64,000 nucleotides of DNA from Ilex aquifolium (lineage: Eukaryota > Streptophyta > Magnoliopsida > Aquifoliales > Aquifoliaceae): positions 12,082,501 through 12,146,500 of the forward strand of contig OX637399.1 in NCBI GenBank assembly GCA_951799425.1, read 5' to 3'. Positions 1 to 11,375 of the stretch are shown piece by piece (the stretch's first letter is position 1; every line of letters starts with the position of its first letter). The position numbers and the translations under genes are program-made. The notes beneath the pieces were generated by a model, which saw only the letters and a program-made list of their open reading frames with translations, was not told the origin of the DNA and searched no databases.

Positions 1-764
1 TATCAAGCATTGAATATCAAGAATAAATGAATCACAAGGGTTAGAATCAATAACAAATGAATATTAAATTTGGCTATCAAGAACCAATGGATCATCAAGC
101 CTGGGGAAATTAAAAACAAAGGAACAACCAAGTCTTGAAATCAAGAACCAAATGATGTCAAATATTGAATATCAAGAATACATGAATTACAATAGTTAGA
201 ATCAATCAAATGAATATCAAATTTGGCTATCAAGAGCAAATGAATATTAAGCTTGGACATCAAGAATAAAAGTGTATCAAGCTTGAAAGTCATGAACAAA
301 TGAGAAATTAAGATTTAACGGAACAATCATGTATGGAAATCAATAACAAATGACTATCAAGGTGTGAAATCAAGAACAAATGATTATGAAGCTTAGACAT
401 CAAGACCAAAAGAACACTCAAGTCTTGAAACCAAGAATAAAGAATATCAAGTATTGAATATTGAAAATAATTGAATCACAAGGGTAGAATCAATAACAAA
501 GGAATATCAAATTTTTTTGATACCAAGAACAAATGGATCATTAAGCTTAGGAAATTAAGGACAAGGAAACAATCAAGTCTCGAGATCAATAACAACGGAT
601 ATCAAGCTTGGAATCAGAGATAAAGCAACAATCATATATTGGAATCGATAACAAACGACTATCAATGTTTGAAATCAATGACAAAGGCAAGATAAAGAGA
701 AAACACCTCTCCCTTGAAAACTAGGATTTCAAGGGCATACCAAAAGGATTTGGTGGTCACCCAC
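1..764 (-). repeat. Element B internal minisatellite (degenerate ATCAAG-type tandem repeat)
   Basis: Degenerate tandem repeat built from units of roughly 25-45 bp of the form TATCAAG...TTGGAAATCAAGAACAAA, occupying 1 to about 700, followed by a short spacer up to the CCCAC duplication at 760-764. A higher-order period of about 155 bp is visible (the block near 10 recurs near 165). Positions 1-264 match 6357-6620 of element A almost base for base, in the same unit order, so the array was inherited by both elements. On the minus strand it follows the gag/protease remnant of B, where reverse transcriptase should be. The rest of B lies left of the window. Confidence 0.85.
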
Positions 765-3074
765 TGTAACGCCCCAAAAACCCCTTTGGGTGACATTACA
801 TTCTAAAAACCATTCACCGCATGAGAGCACTAAGTAAATCCATCACAACGAAAGTTTCATTCATTAACCATTAATATTTTAACAAAATTCGGGCAGAGTT
901 TCCTTTGCACGGGGAGCTCTACCCAAAACACAACCTGTACAATTATATTACAATTGACCACACCGGGTCCACATATGCATAACTATTGACCAAACCGGGT
1001 CCATTTATCCATCATAAAATAAACTTCCATTCACCATATATCATCCCAAAAGAATAGGCCAAGCAATGGCATTTACATTCCAAGAGAATTAAAGTACACT
1101 TGCAGCGGAATAACAAAATATTAGACTTTACATGATCTCCAAATAAACTCTCTAGTCTAGTACAAAAGAAGCTATATCTCTACATGTCCACCTTGGGATC
1201 TACACTCCCGTCGATCGGAGTCTCCCAATATGCGGGCTCCTCGACTTCCAATTCCTCCTCAAGTATATAATCTGAAAATGTTGGCGGTAGGGGGTGAGCA
1301 CGAAGCTCTGTAGAAAATTTCTCCCAAACCCAAACAAGGTTTAGAAAACATTTAAAATTCGGTCGGTCTCATTTTCACAAATATAGTATAGAACTTTTGA
1401 AGGAAAACAGGGCATTTAAATAGATCTCCAGTTTAAGGAACCACGGTAATTAAAAGAATAAATGAACACAAGATACCAATAAGAATCAATTCCCAAAACA
1501 TAATCCATCCCACCATACACCATTTCCACAAGTTCTTGTGGCATCCCATACTACCCCAAAACTCTTGCAGAAATCGTATTTGGTACAATGAACGATAACT
1601 CACACTTGAACATTTCCGGCAATATATGTACATGTATCTCAACAATGATGTAAGGCATCCACATGAATCGACACATTGAGTAACGTCTTGCCCACACCCA
1701 CACACACATCTTATCAAAGATATCCAACCTTTAGGAAGGGCGTGTACCATACCAATGGCAGTGACGAAATCCAACCCAGGCATTAGTATACTAACCCTCT
1801 TACACGGCACCACGTGAGCGATTGTGGTTTAGTCTTACCAAAGCACTAATCCCACTACGAATGGATTAGTCTTACCAAAGCACTAACCCATTCTACGACA
1901 TCTCGTCAAAGGACACCCATGGTCATCCCACACCCATTAGAGATACCACATCAAACCAATTTACCCAATTTATAAGCATATCTAAAAAAATCCCCAAATA
2001 TAGCATGCGACATTTTCAATAACCAACTAAGAAAAATGCAAGAGATCATTATAAACATCATTTGTTGCACAATATAAAACTATAAGTTTTGAAAGTGAAA
2101 ACCAAGGAATTACCAAGAGAAAAGTCCATTTTCCTTACAAATCAATGATTGAAGATGAAAAAGAAAGATAAAATGGTTACCAAACCATCACATGGTTCAA
2201 AACATGGCATTGATTGCAAAAATATAAAGAATCAAAGATTTCCCTAGCACATATCCAAGATTTAGAGAAAGAGACATATGTATATACATATATATATATA
2301 TATATAGCCCTAGCCTCAATGTGAGAGAGTGAGAGAAAACCCCTACCTCTTCCTTAGTTTGGTGTGAAGACCTTGAGGATTGATCTACTTTGAGGTGAGA
2401 ATCCCCTTCCTTCTTCCTCCCCCAAAGCTCTCTAGGGTTAGAAATGGGGAAAATGGGGTGAAGGAGGCGGTTTTGGTGTATTTAGAAAGCAAGAATTGGG
2501 GAAAATCGCGAACTGATCTGGGTATATATTAATGGTACCGTCCGGACGGTGCCTTGGACTTCCGGACGCTGGCAACTCTCTGTCCCAGCTTTCTGTCCCA
2601 ACTTCCAGAGCAGTTTTCACCTATTTAGAGGTCGAATTGGAAAATTTTAATGAGACACACTTTTGTAGCCCTAGATGTCTACTATCTACTGTAAAAATTT
2701 CAGATCAATTGGACTTAAGGATAAAACGTTATGGCCAAAATACTAAGCAGTGTCCAAAATCCTAAATTCCCAAATTTTCTCTAAAATGTGTTTTAACTCC
2801 AAAATACTTCCTAACTTCTAATACACCTCATATTACCTCTCCCAAAGTTTTTCGACCTTCCGGACTCAATGGAAACCTTATTTTAACCTAAATCCATTTA
2901 GAAACTTACTTAATCCCTCTTCTCAAGCTTACACACCTTCAAAACTTCAACTTCCAAATTAATTTGCATCTCTAGTTTTTTTATTCCTACCATCACTACA
3001 CATATCCACATTTTTACAACTATTATTTAATATATATCTATATACATATATAAACGAAAATGCGGGGTGTTACA
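765..3074 (-). repeat. 3' LTR of element A
   Basis: About 2.31 kb, nearly identical to 7813-10132. Visible differences include a 14-bp loss near 1043 relative to its partner and a different TA-repeat length near 2285-2307. Inside are two copies of the phrase around ACCAAAGCACTAA (1832-1890), a TATA-like run 2521-2531, and a leader-like stretch with CTCTCTAGGGTTAG near 2427. The 126-codon open frame at 1433-1813 is conserved only because the LTR copies are nearly identical; I see no protein family in it. Confidence 0.93.
2537..2570. promoter_or_regulatory. Palindrome doublet, TCCGGA class, 20-bp spacing
   Basis: Two TCCGGA cores at 2541-2546 and 2561-2566, the first inside CCGTCCGGACGG, a 12-bp perfect palindrome. 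Start-to-start distance is exactly 20 bp. In the minus-strand orientation of the LTR the doublet is just upstream of the TATA-like run at 2521-2531. Repeated at 9599-9624 in the other LTR. Confidence 0.7.
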
Positions 3075-3098
3075 ATCCACCCCCCTTAAAGAAAGTTT
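3075..3098 (-). promoter_or_regulatory. Polypurine tract of element A
   Basis: Read on the minus strand, a purine-rich run ending in AAGGGGGGTGGAT abuts the 3' LTR start (TGTAACACCCC). It follows the end of the pol frame (around GKFRGRNF), as is usual in Tekay/Del elements. It would prime plus-strand DNA synthesis. Confidence 0.85.
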
Positions 3099-3225
3099 CG
3101 TCCTCGAAACTTACCTCAAGTAGTGAACAAAAAGGGATACTTCTACCGCATTTGTTGCTCCGGTTCCCATGTAGTTTCCTCCTCTCCATGGGGTTGCCAC
3201 CAAACCTTCACTAGTCGGATGATTT
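3086..3225 (-). pseudogene. pol: Element A pol C-terminus: chromodomain remnant, distal part
   Basis: Minus-strand frame from 3220 reads a chromodomain-like tail with the motif LVKVWWQPHGEEETTWE, then meets TAG at 3145-3143 and TGA at 3118-3116, before a terminal GKFRGRNF motif that normally closes Tekay-type pol. Chromodomains in these elements are thought to steer integration to marked chromatin. The upstream half of the same frame lies at 5759-6052. The two were separated by insertion of solo LTR S1 with a 5-bp duplication, and the frame resumes exactly when S1 and one duplication copy are discounted. Two nonsense codons make it non-functional regardless of the insertion. Confidence 0.85.
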
Positions 3226-3603
3226 TGTAAAACCCGAGAAAATTTGAACTTTTGTGAAAAAGGGCAAAATGGTAAATTGCAACTATGGTACAGGTTGTAA
3301 ACCTGAAATTTTCTAGAACTTGGATGACGAAACAAACCTCACCATTGGATTCGTCTTGCGAAAACTAGTTACCCTGTCAAATTTCATTAAATTCCGAGTT
3401 AGTCGGATTTTTCGCGTTTTACGAGGCGATCGAGCCTCGGGAGACCAAAAAAACGAAATTCTGATTAAAATTTTAAATTTTTGGAAATAAATGACGGCAA
3501 GTTAAAATAAAAGTATTTTGAACTTGAACCGGAGCGAAAATTAATCGTTTCGGGGTTAAAACGGACCCGGGAAATAAGGACTGTGTGGCGCGTTGTGGGC
3601 CAA

Positions 3604-3613
3604 GTATTTAAAG
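3604..3613 (+). promoter_or_regulatory. Putative TATA box of solo LTR S1
   Basis: TATTTAAAGG about 380 bp into the LTR, followed by a pyrimidine-rich leader of the type expected of an LTR transcript. Sequence resemblance only. Confidence 0.45.
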
Positions 3614-5217
3614 GGTACTTAAAGGGGAGAAAATCAGATTTTCTCCCCATTTGTTAGCTCAGCCGATAACGTGAGAGGAAGAGAGGGAAAATCCAAAATC
3701 TCTCCACCTTCTCTCTACGATCTACGAAGATTGGGAGCTCCAATCCACTTGGGCCAAGAACAAAGGTTGTTCTACGCATCAAGGGCTACAAAACCATACC
3801 AAGAAAGGCGGGTTTCACCGAAGTTCCAAAAATCGAGCTTGGAGAAATCAAGGATTTTGGGCGAAATAGAGGTTCTTGAAGGTGTCCACCAAGTGGGTTT
3901 ACGCTTCAAGAGGTAGGGTTTCCTCCTACTAAGGTTTATTCCAAGCCTATAATGTTTTTATGGAATGGGTAGGATGATAGCCTATGTATCTCTTACCTAT
4001 TGTTGTGAAGTTGGGTGAATTGGGTATTGAAATGGGTAAAGGAAATCCTAGCTTGGATGGATATTTAGAAGTTACTAAATGTGATTTCTATGATTGGATA
4101 TGTGAAATGAACCCAATGTGAATTCATGTGTTATATGAAATTGTGGGCATGTTATGTGTTTATAAATATGCCTTGAAATTTTAGTATGTTGATAACATGC
4201 TTGAAATTTGTATTATGGGAATTATATGCTTTTGATATGATTTTGCCATGGAATATGAGGAATGTGTTGAGAATGTTCATATGTCACTCATATCATATCG
4301 AACATTGTATTAGTGTTGCAATGGAGCATCACATTGCATATGCACGGGAACATCGCATTTTTGGAGGTGTGTGTGCATGGTTGTTTGTCTTCACCACGCA
4401 TGGTGGATGATGAGTGAGCTCGGGTAATATGGGTCGATGACCTAGTCGAGTCGCATGGTTTATATGTTGATAGGGTTGGGGTAGCAAGAAGGGCTAGAAA
4501 ATCCCTCGGGTGAGAGACCCGGTGATTGGATACGCACTCCGTTGGTATAAGAGCCCATAAAGTGTGTCGGTGTACGCGGAACCGTTGGTGGAAGTCCATG
4601 AATTCCGTGTAGGTTGGGTGACCTTTGGTGTGAGTCCATGAACATCCACCCCTATATAGACCCTAGAATGAAAGGTCATTTGATGTGCAACATCAATGAC
4701 GGATTAGTACACATTGGCACTTGCATGTGTAGAGGAGCCGGGAAGGGCTCGGTTGATATGCATGAGTGGGTCTCACCTCATTCCATAGCATGGCATTGAA
4801 ATTTCCATCATTGAATATATTTCCTTGCTTAGAATGTTATGAATTGTGTTTTTGTGGCATGTGAACATTTCATATGCATATAGGTTGGGGAGTAGCCTCA
4901 TTAGGAGATACCCTATTGAGCGTGGCTCACCCTTTGTGGGAAAAACATTTCAGGTGCGGGGTTCACACCGGCGGACAGCTCCCATTTCGAGCCCCAAGGT
5001 TGAAGAAAGCCGACTTGTGGCTTTTATTGTTGTTTTGTAAAGCTTTTGAAAGAATTCCATTTTGATATGTAAATGTATGGAATCAATTGTAATAGAACTT
5101 GTATAAACCATGTTTTATATGGAAATCCTTGTCAAACATGTATTTGATGAATTGGGAAGGGTTTTGAATGGATTGGAAAGGAAAAATGGTTGAAAATGGC
5201 AAAACTGGGCAGAGAGT

Positions 5218-5475
5218 ACCGGTACTGGGTACCGGTACTGAATGGTACCGGTACTGGGTACCGGTACGGAATGGTACCGGTACTGGATACCGGTACCCTC
5301 TTTCCAGTGGGTTGACAGTACCGGTACCGGGTACCGGTACTGAATGGTACCGGTACTGGATACCGGTACCCCTTTTCCAGTGGGTTGACAGTACCGGTAC
5401 CGGGTACCGGTACTGAATGGTACCGGTACTGTGTATCGGTACTGAATGGTACCGATACTGGGTACCGGTACTCTC
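5218..5475. repeat. TACCGGTA palindrome array in S1
   Basis: About 14 copies of GTACCGGTAC-like palindromes, alternating spacings of 13 bp and 16 bp (29-bp period), for example cores at 5218, 5231, 5247 and 5260. A larger duplicated block is separated by CCAGTGGGTTGACAG. Because each unit is self-complementary, the whole array can pair with itself in DNA (cruciform) or RNA. A few cores carry single changes (ATCGGT, ACCGAT). Unlike most other clusters here it lies far downstream of the TATA-like sequence. Confidence 0.9.
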
Positions 5476-5758
5476 TTCAAAAATTTTCAGATTTTCACAC
5501 TGCTTCGCCCTATTTTCAATCTACGTTTCTTTTCCCTCCAATGATGTAAATGGACTATAATGGAGTATAAATCATGGTATATTGAATATTGGTTGAACCC
5601 AAATGAATAATCGAATCCGGTTAACAATTGTGAATTAAGATCCCGGTTAAGGGGATGCTACTACCGTGGTGTTAGGTTGAGTGACATCCATGAGTATTTC
5701 CGCGGGTTGACGGGTGGTCAACGGTCAATATAGGACCCCCGGAGATTGGGGCGTCACA

Positions 5759-6052
5759 GACTTTGTTGCGAAGCACTTTTTCCTTGGCGTCGAGAATTTC
5801 TACTGGTTGCTCTTCGTAGGTTGCTCCGTCTTGAATTTCAATCTCCTCCAAGTTCACGACTGGAGTTGCATCCGAGTGACACGTCCTCAACATCGACACG
5901 TGAAACACGCCATGTACTCCGGATAGCTGGGCTGGTAGTCGAAGTTGATACGCCGCATTGCCTACCGCTTTGATCACTTCAAACGGTCCGGTATATCTTG
6001 GCGCTAACTTCTCCTTCTTGCCGAATCGAAACACTCCTTTCTTAGGCGACCC
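5759..6052 (-). pseudogene. pol: Element A pol: integrase C-terminal (GPY/F) region, proximal part
   Basis: Minus-strand frame from about 6052 reads FRFGKKEKLAPRYTGPFEVI, then a VFHVSMLR motif and an ILDAKEKVLRNKV segment: the integrase C-terminal GPY/F module leading into the chromodomain of Tekay/Del pol. It breaks off at the S1 insertion; beyond 5758 the open frame runs into S1 sequence and is not native. Upstream (6053-6160) is AT-rich sequence and then the tandem repeat, so the integrase core, RNase H and RT are missing. Inferred role in the intact ancestor: DNA binding and target choice during integration. Confidence 0.88.
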
Positions 6053-6159
6053 AAATCCACATACATTTTTCCAACGAAATAATTTAAGAAAAATTAACAT
6101 AATATTATCGAAAATACCATTTTTTTTTTTGTCAATACCAATCGTTAGAATTTTGAATT

Positions 6160-6790
6160 AAGGAACAAATAAATAATCAAGCTTTGGAATCAAGAACAAA
6201 GTAACAATCGAGTCTTGGAGTCAATAACAGATGCATATCAAGCTTTGTAACCAAGAACTAAAGAGTATCAAGTTTTGAGCTCAAGGACAAGGAGAAATCA
6301 AGTATTGAAATCAAGAGCAATTGAATATTAAGTCTTGAAATCAAGAACCAATGAATATCAAGCATTGAGTATCAAGAATAAATGAATGACAAGGGTTAGA
6401 ATCAATAACAAATGAAAATTAAATTTGGCTATCAAGAACCAATGGATCATCAAGCCTGGAGAAATTAAAAACAAAGGAACAACCAAGTCTTGAAATCAAG
6501 AACCAAAGGATGTCAAGTATGGAATATCAAGAATACATGAATTACAATAGTTAGAATCAATCAACTGAATATCTAATTTGGCTATCAAGAGCAAATGAAT
6601 ATTAAGCTTGGAAATCAAGAATAAAGGAACAATCACTTCTTGAAATCCATAACAACGAGTATCAAGCTTAGAATTAAAAATAAGGAACAATCAGGTATTG
6701 AAATCAATAACAAACAAGTATCAAGGGTGGAAATCAAGAACAAAGGAGAAATCGAGAGAAAAACACATTTCCCTTGAAAACTAGGGTTTG
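6160..6790 (-). repeat. Element A internal minisatellite
   Basis: Same degenerate ATCAAG/AATCAAGAACAAA array as at 1-700, with 6357-6620 matching 1-264 nearly base for base. It lies between the protease remnant and the integrase C-terminus, replacing most of pol. Low-complexity open frames within it (for example around 6496-6690) are not credible genes. Confidence 0.85.
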
Positions 6791-6928
6791 GTAGCAAGCA
6801 AGGCGATTTAAAGGTTACCCAACCATCCCATTATTTTCCACATGGCATTAATTTCAAGAATAGCAAGAATCAAGGATTGAATAGTATACATATAACATTT
6901 AGAGTCAAAGAAATACATATAAGTAAAC

Positions 6929-7653
6929 TTACTGGTAACTGAAATGTAATCTGCTAGCACGTAACCCCTTACAGAACAGCCTGGTATCCCTCTGTTCTCC
7001 CGTAGGCAAGTCAACATATAAAGCATGTTCTAGCTCGTCGGAACCCAATCCCAATTCCACAACGTCCGCAGTACGTATAGAAGAATGAGTCGCATAGGAA
7101 TCCAATAAAATTCGGGCCCAAGAATGGTAGAGAAGAACAATACCCTCCACAACGGCATTGGAGGCATCTTCCTCCGGTTGAGTCAAAGCAAAAACCCTTC
7201 CTTGATTGGCGCCGCCGGGGGCATGAGCTTGTAACGGTCTCTGTGGTGGTAGTGGCTGTCGTAGCGGTGGCCTGTTTGCATTCACTCGCCCAGTTGCTTG
7301 CTTGGTTATTGGGGGAAACGAGGGGCATCTATGTTTGAAGTGCCCATACTCTCCGCATGCAAAGCATGGGCGCGGGTCCATGCCTACTCTCGTCTGAGTA
7401 ACTCCATCTTCTCCACTGTCTGAAGCCTTTGTTCAATCGCGTGCACGTCCCCGTACACGTCCACGTCCACGTACACGTACACGTCCACGTCCACGTCCAC
7501 GAGATCTTGTATTCTCGAATTAAGAGTGTAACCAGCTTCTCGCGGATGGAAGGCCTCAAATCTTGTTCAAAGCGTTTAGCTCTCCTTGCCTCAGTGACCA
7601 CAAACTTGATTGCGTAGCGAGACAACTCATCGAATTCGAACAAATAATTAACC
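6929..7653 (-). pseudogene. gag: Element A gag C-terminus and protease start (frameshifted)
   Basis: Minus strand. From 7643 a Ty3/gypsy gag segment reads FDELSRYAIKFVVTEARRAK then LRPSIREKLVTL; the gag N-terminus is missing and only about 145 bp separates this from the PBS. A CACGTC hexamer microsatellite (about 7440-7502) follows and the frame changes around it. Then comes one CCHC zinc knuckle, CFACGEYGHFKHRC, near 7360, and a protease start with LLDSYATHS where the family has D-S/T-G-A-T-H-S; the invariant Gly is Tyr. Coding identity is lost at about 6929. The same deletion and the same DSY appear in element B, so the defect predates both insertions. Confidence 0.85.
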
Positions 7654-7797
7654 CTTACACTAAATATAAAATGAATCTAACCTATCTGATAAACACATAG
7701 CTTCAAACCAATACAAGCCTACGGTTCCTTTAACCTAGTCCTACCTTTCCGGTGGTAATCCATAACCTACAGCTCCCATGTAAGACCTAAAGTCTAA

Positions 7798-7809
7798 GCT
7801 CTGATACCA
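7798..7809 (-). promoter_or_regulatory. Primer binding site of element A (initiator Met tRNA type)
   Basis: Minus strand reads TGGTATCAGAGC three bases after the end of the 5' LTR, the complement of the 3' end of plant initiator methionine tRNA used by Tekay/Del and many other LTR elements. Confidence 0.92.
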
Positions 7810-7812
7810 TTC

Positions 7813-10132
7813 TGTAACGCCCCAAAAACCCCCTTGGGTGACATTACATTCTAAAAACCATTCACCGCATGAGAGCACTAAGTAAATCCATCACGACGAA
7901 AGTTTCATTCATTAACCATTAATATTTTAACAAAATTCGGGCAGAGTTTCCTTTGCACGGGGAGCTCTACCCAAAACACAACCTGTACAATTATATTACA
8001 ATTGACCACACCAGGTCCACATATGCATAACTATTGACCACACCGGGTCCATTTATCCATCATAAAATAAACTTCCATTCACCATATATCATATCCACAC
8101 TATCATCCCAAAAGAATAGGCCAAGCAATGGCATTTACATTCCAAGAGAATTAAAGTACACTTGCAGCGGAATAACAAAATATTAGACTTTACATGATCT
8201 CCAAATAAACTCTCTAGTCTAGTACAAAAGAAGCTATATCTCTACATGTCCACCTCAGGATCTACACTCCCGTCGATCGGAGTCTCCCAATATGCGGGCT
8301 CCTCGACTCCCAATTCCTCCTCAAGTATATAATCTGAAAATGTTAGCTGTAGGGGGTGAGCACGAAGCTCTGTAGAAAATTTCTCCCAAACCCAAACAAG
8401 GTTTAGAAAACATTTAAAATTCGGTCGGTCTCATTTTCACAAATATAGTATAGAACTTTTGAAGGAAAACAGGGCATTTAAATAGATCTCCAGTTTAAGG
8501 AACCACGGTAATTAAAAGAATAAATGAACACAAGATACCAATAAGAATCAATTCCCAAAACATAATCCATCCCACCATACACCATTTCCACAAGTTCTTG
8601 TGGCATCCCATACTACCCCAAAACTCTTGCAGAAATCGTATTTGGTACAATGAACGATAACTCACACTTGAACATTTTCGGCAATATATGTACATGTATC
8701 TCAACAATGATGTAAGGCATCCACATGAATCGACACATTGAGTAACGTCTTGCCCACACCCACACACACATCTTATCAAAGATATCCAACCTTTAGGAAG
8801 GGCGTGTACCATACCAATGGCAGTGACGAAATCCAACCCAGGCATTAGTATACTAACCCTCTTACACGGCACCACGTGAGCGATAGTGGTTTAGTCTTAC
8901 CAAAGCACTAATCCCACTACGAATGGATTAGTCTTACCAAAGCACTAACCCATTCTACGACATCTCGTCAAAGGACACCCATGGTCATCCCACACCCATT
9001 AGAGATACAACATCAAACCAATTTACCCAATTTATAAGCATATCTAAAAAAATCCCCAAATATAGCATGCGACATTTTCAATAACCAACTAAGAAAAATG
9101 CAAGAGATCATTATAAACATCATTTGTTGCACAATATAAAACTATAAGTTTTGAAAGTGAAAACCAAGGAATTACCAAGAGAAAAGTCCATTTTCCTTAC
9201 AAATCAATGATTGAAGATGAAAAAGAAAGATAAAATGGTTACCAAACCATCACATGGTTCAAAACATGGCATTGATTGCAAAAATATAAAGAATCAAAGA
9301 TTTCCCTAGCACATATCCAAGATTTAGAGAAAGAGACATATGTATATACATATATATATATATAGCCCTAGCCTCAATGTGAGAGAGTGAGAGAAAACCC
9401 CTACCTCTTCCTTAGTTTGGTGTGAAGACCTTGATGATTGATCTACTTTGAGGTGAGAATCCCCTTCCTTCTTCCTCCCCCAAAGCTCTCTAGGGTTAGA
9501 AATGGGGAAAATGGGGTGAAGGAGGCGGTTTTGGTGTATTTAGAAAGCAAGAATTGGGGAAAATCGTGAACTGATCTGGGTATATATTAATGGTACCGTC
9601 CGGACGGTGCCTTGGACGTCCGGACGCTGGCAACTCTCTGTCCCAGCTTTCTTTCCCAACTTCCAGAGCAGTTTTCACCTATTTAGAGGTCGAATTGGAA
9701 AAGTTTCATGAGACACACTTTTGTATCCCTAGATGTCTACTATCTACTGTAAAAATTTCAGATCAATTGGACTTAAGAATAAAAAGTTATGGCCAAAATA
9801 CTAAGCAGTGTCCAAAATCCTAAATTCCCAAATTTTCTCTAAAATGTGTTTTAACTCCAAAATACTTCCTAACTTCTAATACACCTCATATTACCTCTCC
9901 CAAAGTTTTTCGACCTTCCGGACTCAATGGAAACCTTATTTTAACCTAAATCCATTTAGAAACTTACTTAATCCCTCTTCTCAAGCTTACACACCTTCAA
10001 AACTTCAACTTCCAAATTAATTTGCATCTCTAGTTTTTTTATTCCTACCATCACTACACATATCCACATTTTTACAACTATTATTTAATATATATCTATA
10101 TACATATATAAACGAAAATGCGGGGTGTTACA
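7813..10132 (-). repeat. 5' LTR of element A
   Basis: About 2.32 kb, partner of 765-3074. Contains the same leader, TA run (9350-9363) and palindrome doublet (cores 9599-9604 and 9619-9624, again 20 bp apart). Ends at GGGGTGTTACA just before the second CCCAC. Confidence 0.93.
9595..9628. promoter_or_regulatory. Palindrome doublet, TCCGGA class (LTR copy 2)
   Basis: CCGTCCGGACGG and CGTCCGGACG with cores exactly 20 bp apart. The second palindrome is longer here (GTCCGGAC) than in the 3' LTR (TTCCGGAC). Confidence 0.7.
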
Positions 10133-10389
10133 CCCACCCATAACATAGCTTAGAACAAATAATATTTAAGTTCGGGAATCAAGAACAAAGGAGAAATCAA
10201 GAGAAAAACACATCTCCTTTGTAAACTAGGGTTTGAAGGCATAAAAAAAGATTTAGGGTTTACCCAAACATAATATATATTTTAGAACAAGGTAGTATTA
10301 TCCAGAATGGAAAGACATGATGATTCCCTAGCAATTAGATATAAATTAGAATCAAAGATTACATATAACTAAACCCTACTGGTATTCCC
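10133..10389 (-). other. Element B spacer between protease remnant and tandem repeat
   Basis: Target duplication CCCAC, a few ATCAAG-type units, and a segment around AAACTAGGGTTTGAAGGC that also occurs in diverged form at 710-750 and 6776-6800. No coding potential recognised. Confidence 0.6.
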
Positions 10390-11208
10390 TTATTTTCCCG
10401 TAGGCAAGTCAACATATAAAGCATGTTCTAGCTCCTCGGAACCCAATCCCAATTCCACAGCGTCCGCAGTACGTGTAAAAGAATGAGTCACATAGGAATC
10501 CAATAAAATTTGGGCCCAAGAATGATAGAAAAGAACAATACCTTCCACAACGGCGTTGGAGGCATCTTCGTCCGGTTGAGTCAAAGCAAAAACCCTTCCT
10601 TGATTGGTGCCGCCGGGGGCATGAGCTTGTAACGGTCTCTGTGGTGGTAATAGCTGTCGTAGCGGTGGCCTGTTTGCATTCACTCGCCCAGTTGCTCGGT
10701 TGGTCTTGGTGGAAAGCAATGGACAATTATCTTTGAAGTGCCAACACTTCCACAGGCGAAGCATCGGCGTGCATCCGTGCCTACTCTCTCTGGTACGCCT
10801 CCCGCTCCTCGAGCTATCTGAGGTATCTGCTGTGCTGGCCTTTGTAGAGGTGGCTTGTTTACTGGTACTTTCTCGGTTGCTTGTTTGGTCCTTGGGGGAA
10901 ACGAGGGGCATCTATGTTTGAAGTGCCCATACTCTCTGCATGCAAAGCATTGGCATGAGTCCATGCCTGCTCTCGTTTGAGTAACTCCATCTTCTCCAAC
11001 TGTCTGAAGTCTTTGTTCAACCGCGTCCACGTCCACGTACACGTCCACATCCACGTCCACGTTCACGAGATCTTGTATTCTCGAATTCATAGTGTAACCA
11101 GCTTCTCGCGGATGGAAGGCCTCAAATCTTGTTCCAAGCGTTTAGCCCTCCTTGCCTCAGTGACCACAAACTTGATTGCGTAGCGAGACAACTCACCGAA
11201 TTCGAACA
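10390..11208 (-). pseudogene. gag: Element B gag C-terminus and protease start, with two zinc knuckles
   Basis: Minus strand, same layout as element A: a FDELSRYAIKF-type start lacking the gag N-terminus, a CACGTC-type microsatellite near 11025-11065, then CFACREYGHFKHRC (first knuckle, second half of the CG pair changed to R). Unlike A there is an additional Gln/Pro-rich linker and a second, degenerate knuckle starting RRCFACGSVG, whose remaining CCHC residues are read only in another frame (10390-10911). The protease start again has LLDSYVTHS instead of a D-S/T-G loop. Several frame changes make it non-coding. A may have lost one knuckle by deletion between the similar KQAT...V segments. 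Confidence 0.83.
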
Positions 11209-11363
11209 AATAATTAACCCTTAACCTAAATATACAATGAATCTAACCTATCTGATAAACACATAACTTCAAACAAATGCAAGCCTACAGTTCCTTCAAC
11301 CTGGTCCTACCTTTCCAGTGGTAATCCATAACCTACAGCTCCCATGTAAGACCTAAAGCCTAA

Positions 11364-11375
11364 GCTCTGATACCA
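11364..11375 (-). promoter_or_regulatory. Primer binding site of element B
   Basis: TGGTATCAGAGC on the minus strand, three bases from the 5' LTR end at 11379; initiator Met tRNA type. Confidence 0.92.

Larger units (their letters stand above)
3226..5758 (+). mobile_element. Solo LTR S1 nested in pol of element A
   Basis: A 2533-bp LTR starting TGTAAAACCCGAG and ending GGGGCGTCACA, flanked by GATTT (3221-3225) and GACTT (5759-5763), a 5-bp duplication with one mismatch. No internal region or second LTR is present, so it is a recombination product of a full element. Orientation + is inferred from a TATA-like TATTTAAAGG at 3604-3613 followed by a pyrimidine-rich leader. The start resembles Tekay/Del LTRs. 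Its 3' part carries the long TACCGGTA palindrome array (5218-5475). No protein-coding gene seen. Confidence 0.9.
765..10132 (-). mobile_element. Element A: non-autonomous Tekay/Del-like LTR retrotransposon
   Basis: Complete insertion bounded by TGTAACGCCCC and GGGGTGTTACA with a perfect 5-bp target duplication CCCAC (760-764 and 10133-10137). Minus-strand order: 5' LTR 7813-10132, initiator-Met-type PBS, truncated gag and protease, tandem repeat, integrase C-terminus, chromodomain remnant, polypurine tract, 3' LTR 765-3074. Reverse transcriptase, RNase H and the integrase core are absent, so it would have needed enzymes from a relative. The two LTRs differ at few positions by eye, so insertion was fairly recent. 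It sits in the repeat array of the older related element B and itself contains solo LTR S1. Confidence 0.93.

Noticed and set aside
1433-1813. 126-codon frame that is identical at 1433-1813, 8495-8875 and 19247-19627
   Set aside because: All three lie at the same place in nearly identical LTRs (A 3', A 5' and E). DNA identity there is just as high outside the frame, the more diverged B and D LTRs do not keep it, and no protein family is recognisable.
4186-4799. Overlapping frames on both strands in S1
   Set aside because: Noncoding LTR sequence; no homology recognised and frames on both strands are equally long.
5115-5480. Long frames on both strands across the TACCGGTA array
   Set aside because: The frames follow from stop-free palindromic repeats (VPVLGTGT-type translation), not from a gene.
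7429-7617. Plus-strand frame encoding (VHVH)n
   Set aside because: Shadow of the CACGTC microsatellite within the minus-strand gag remnant.
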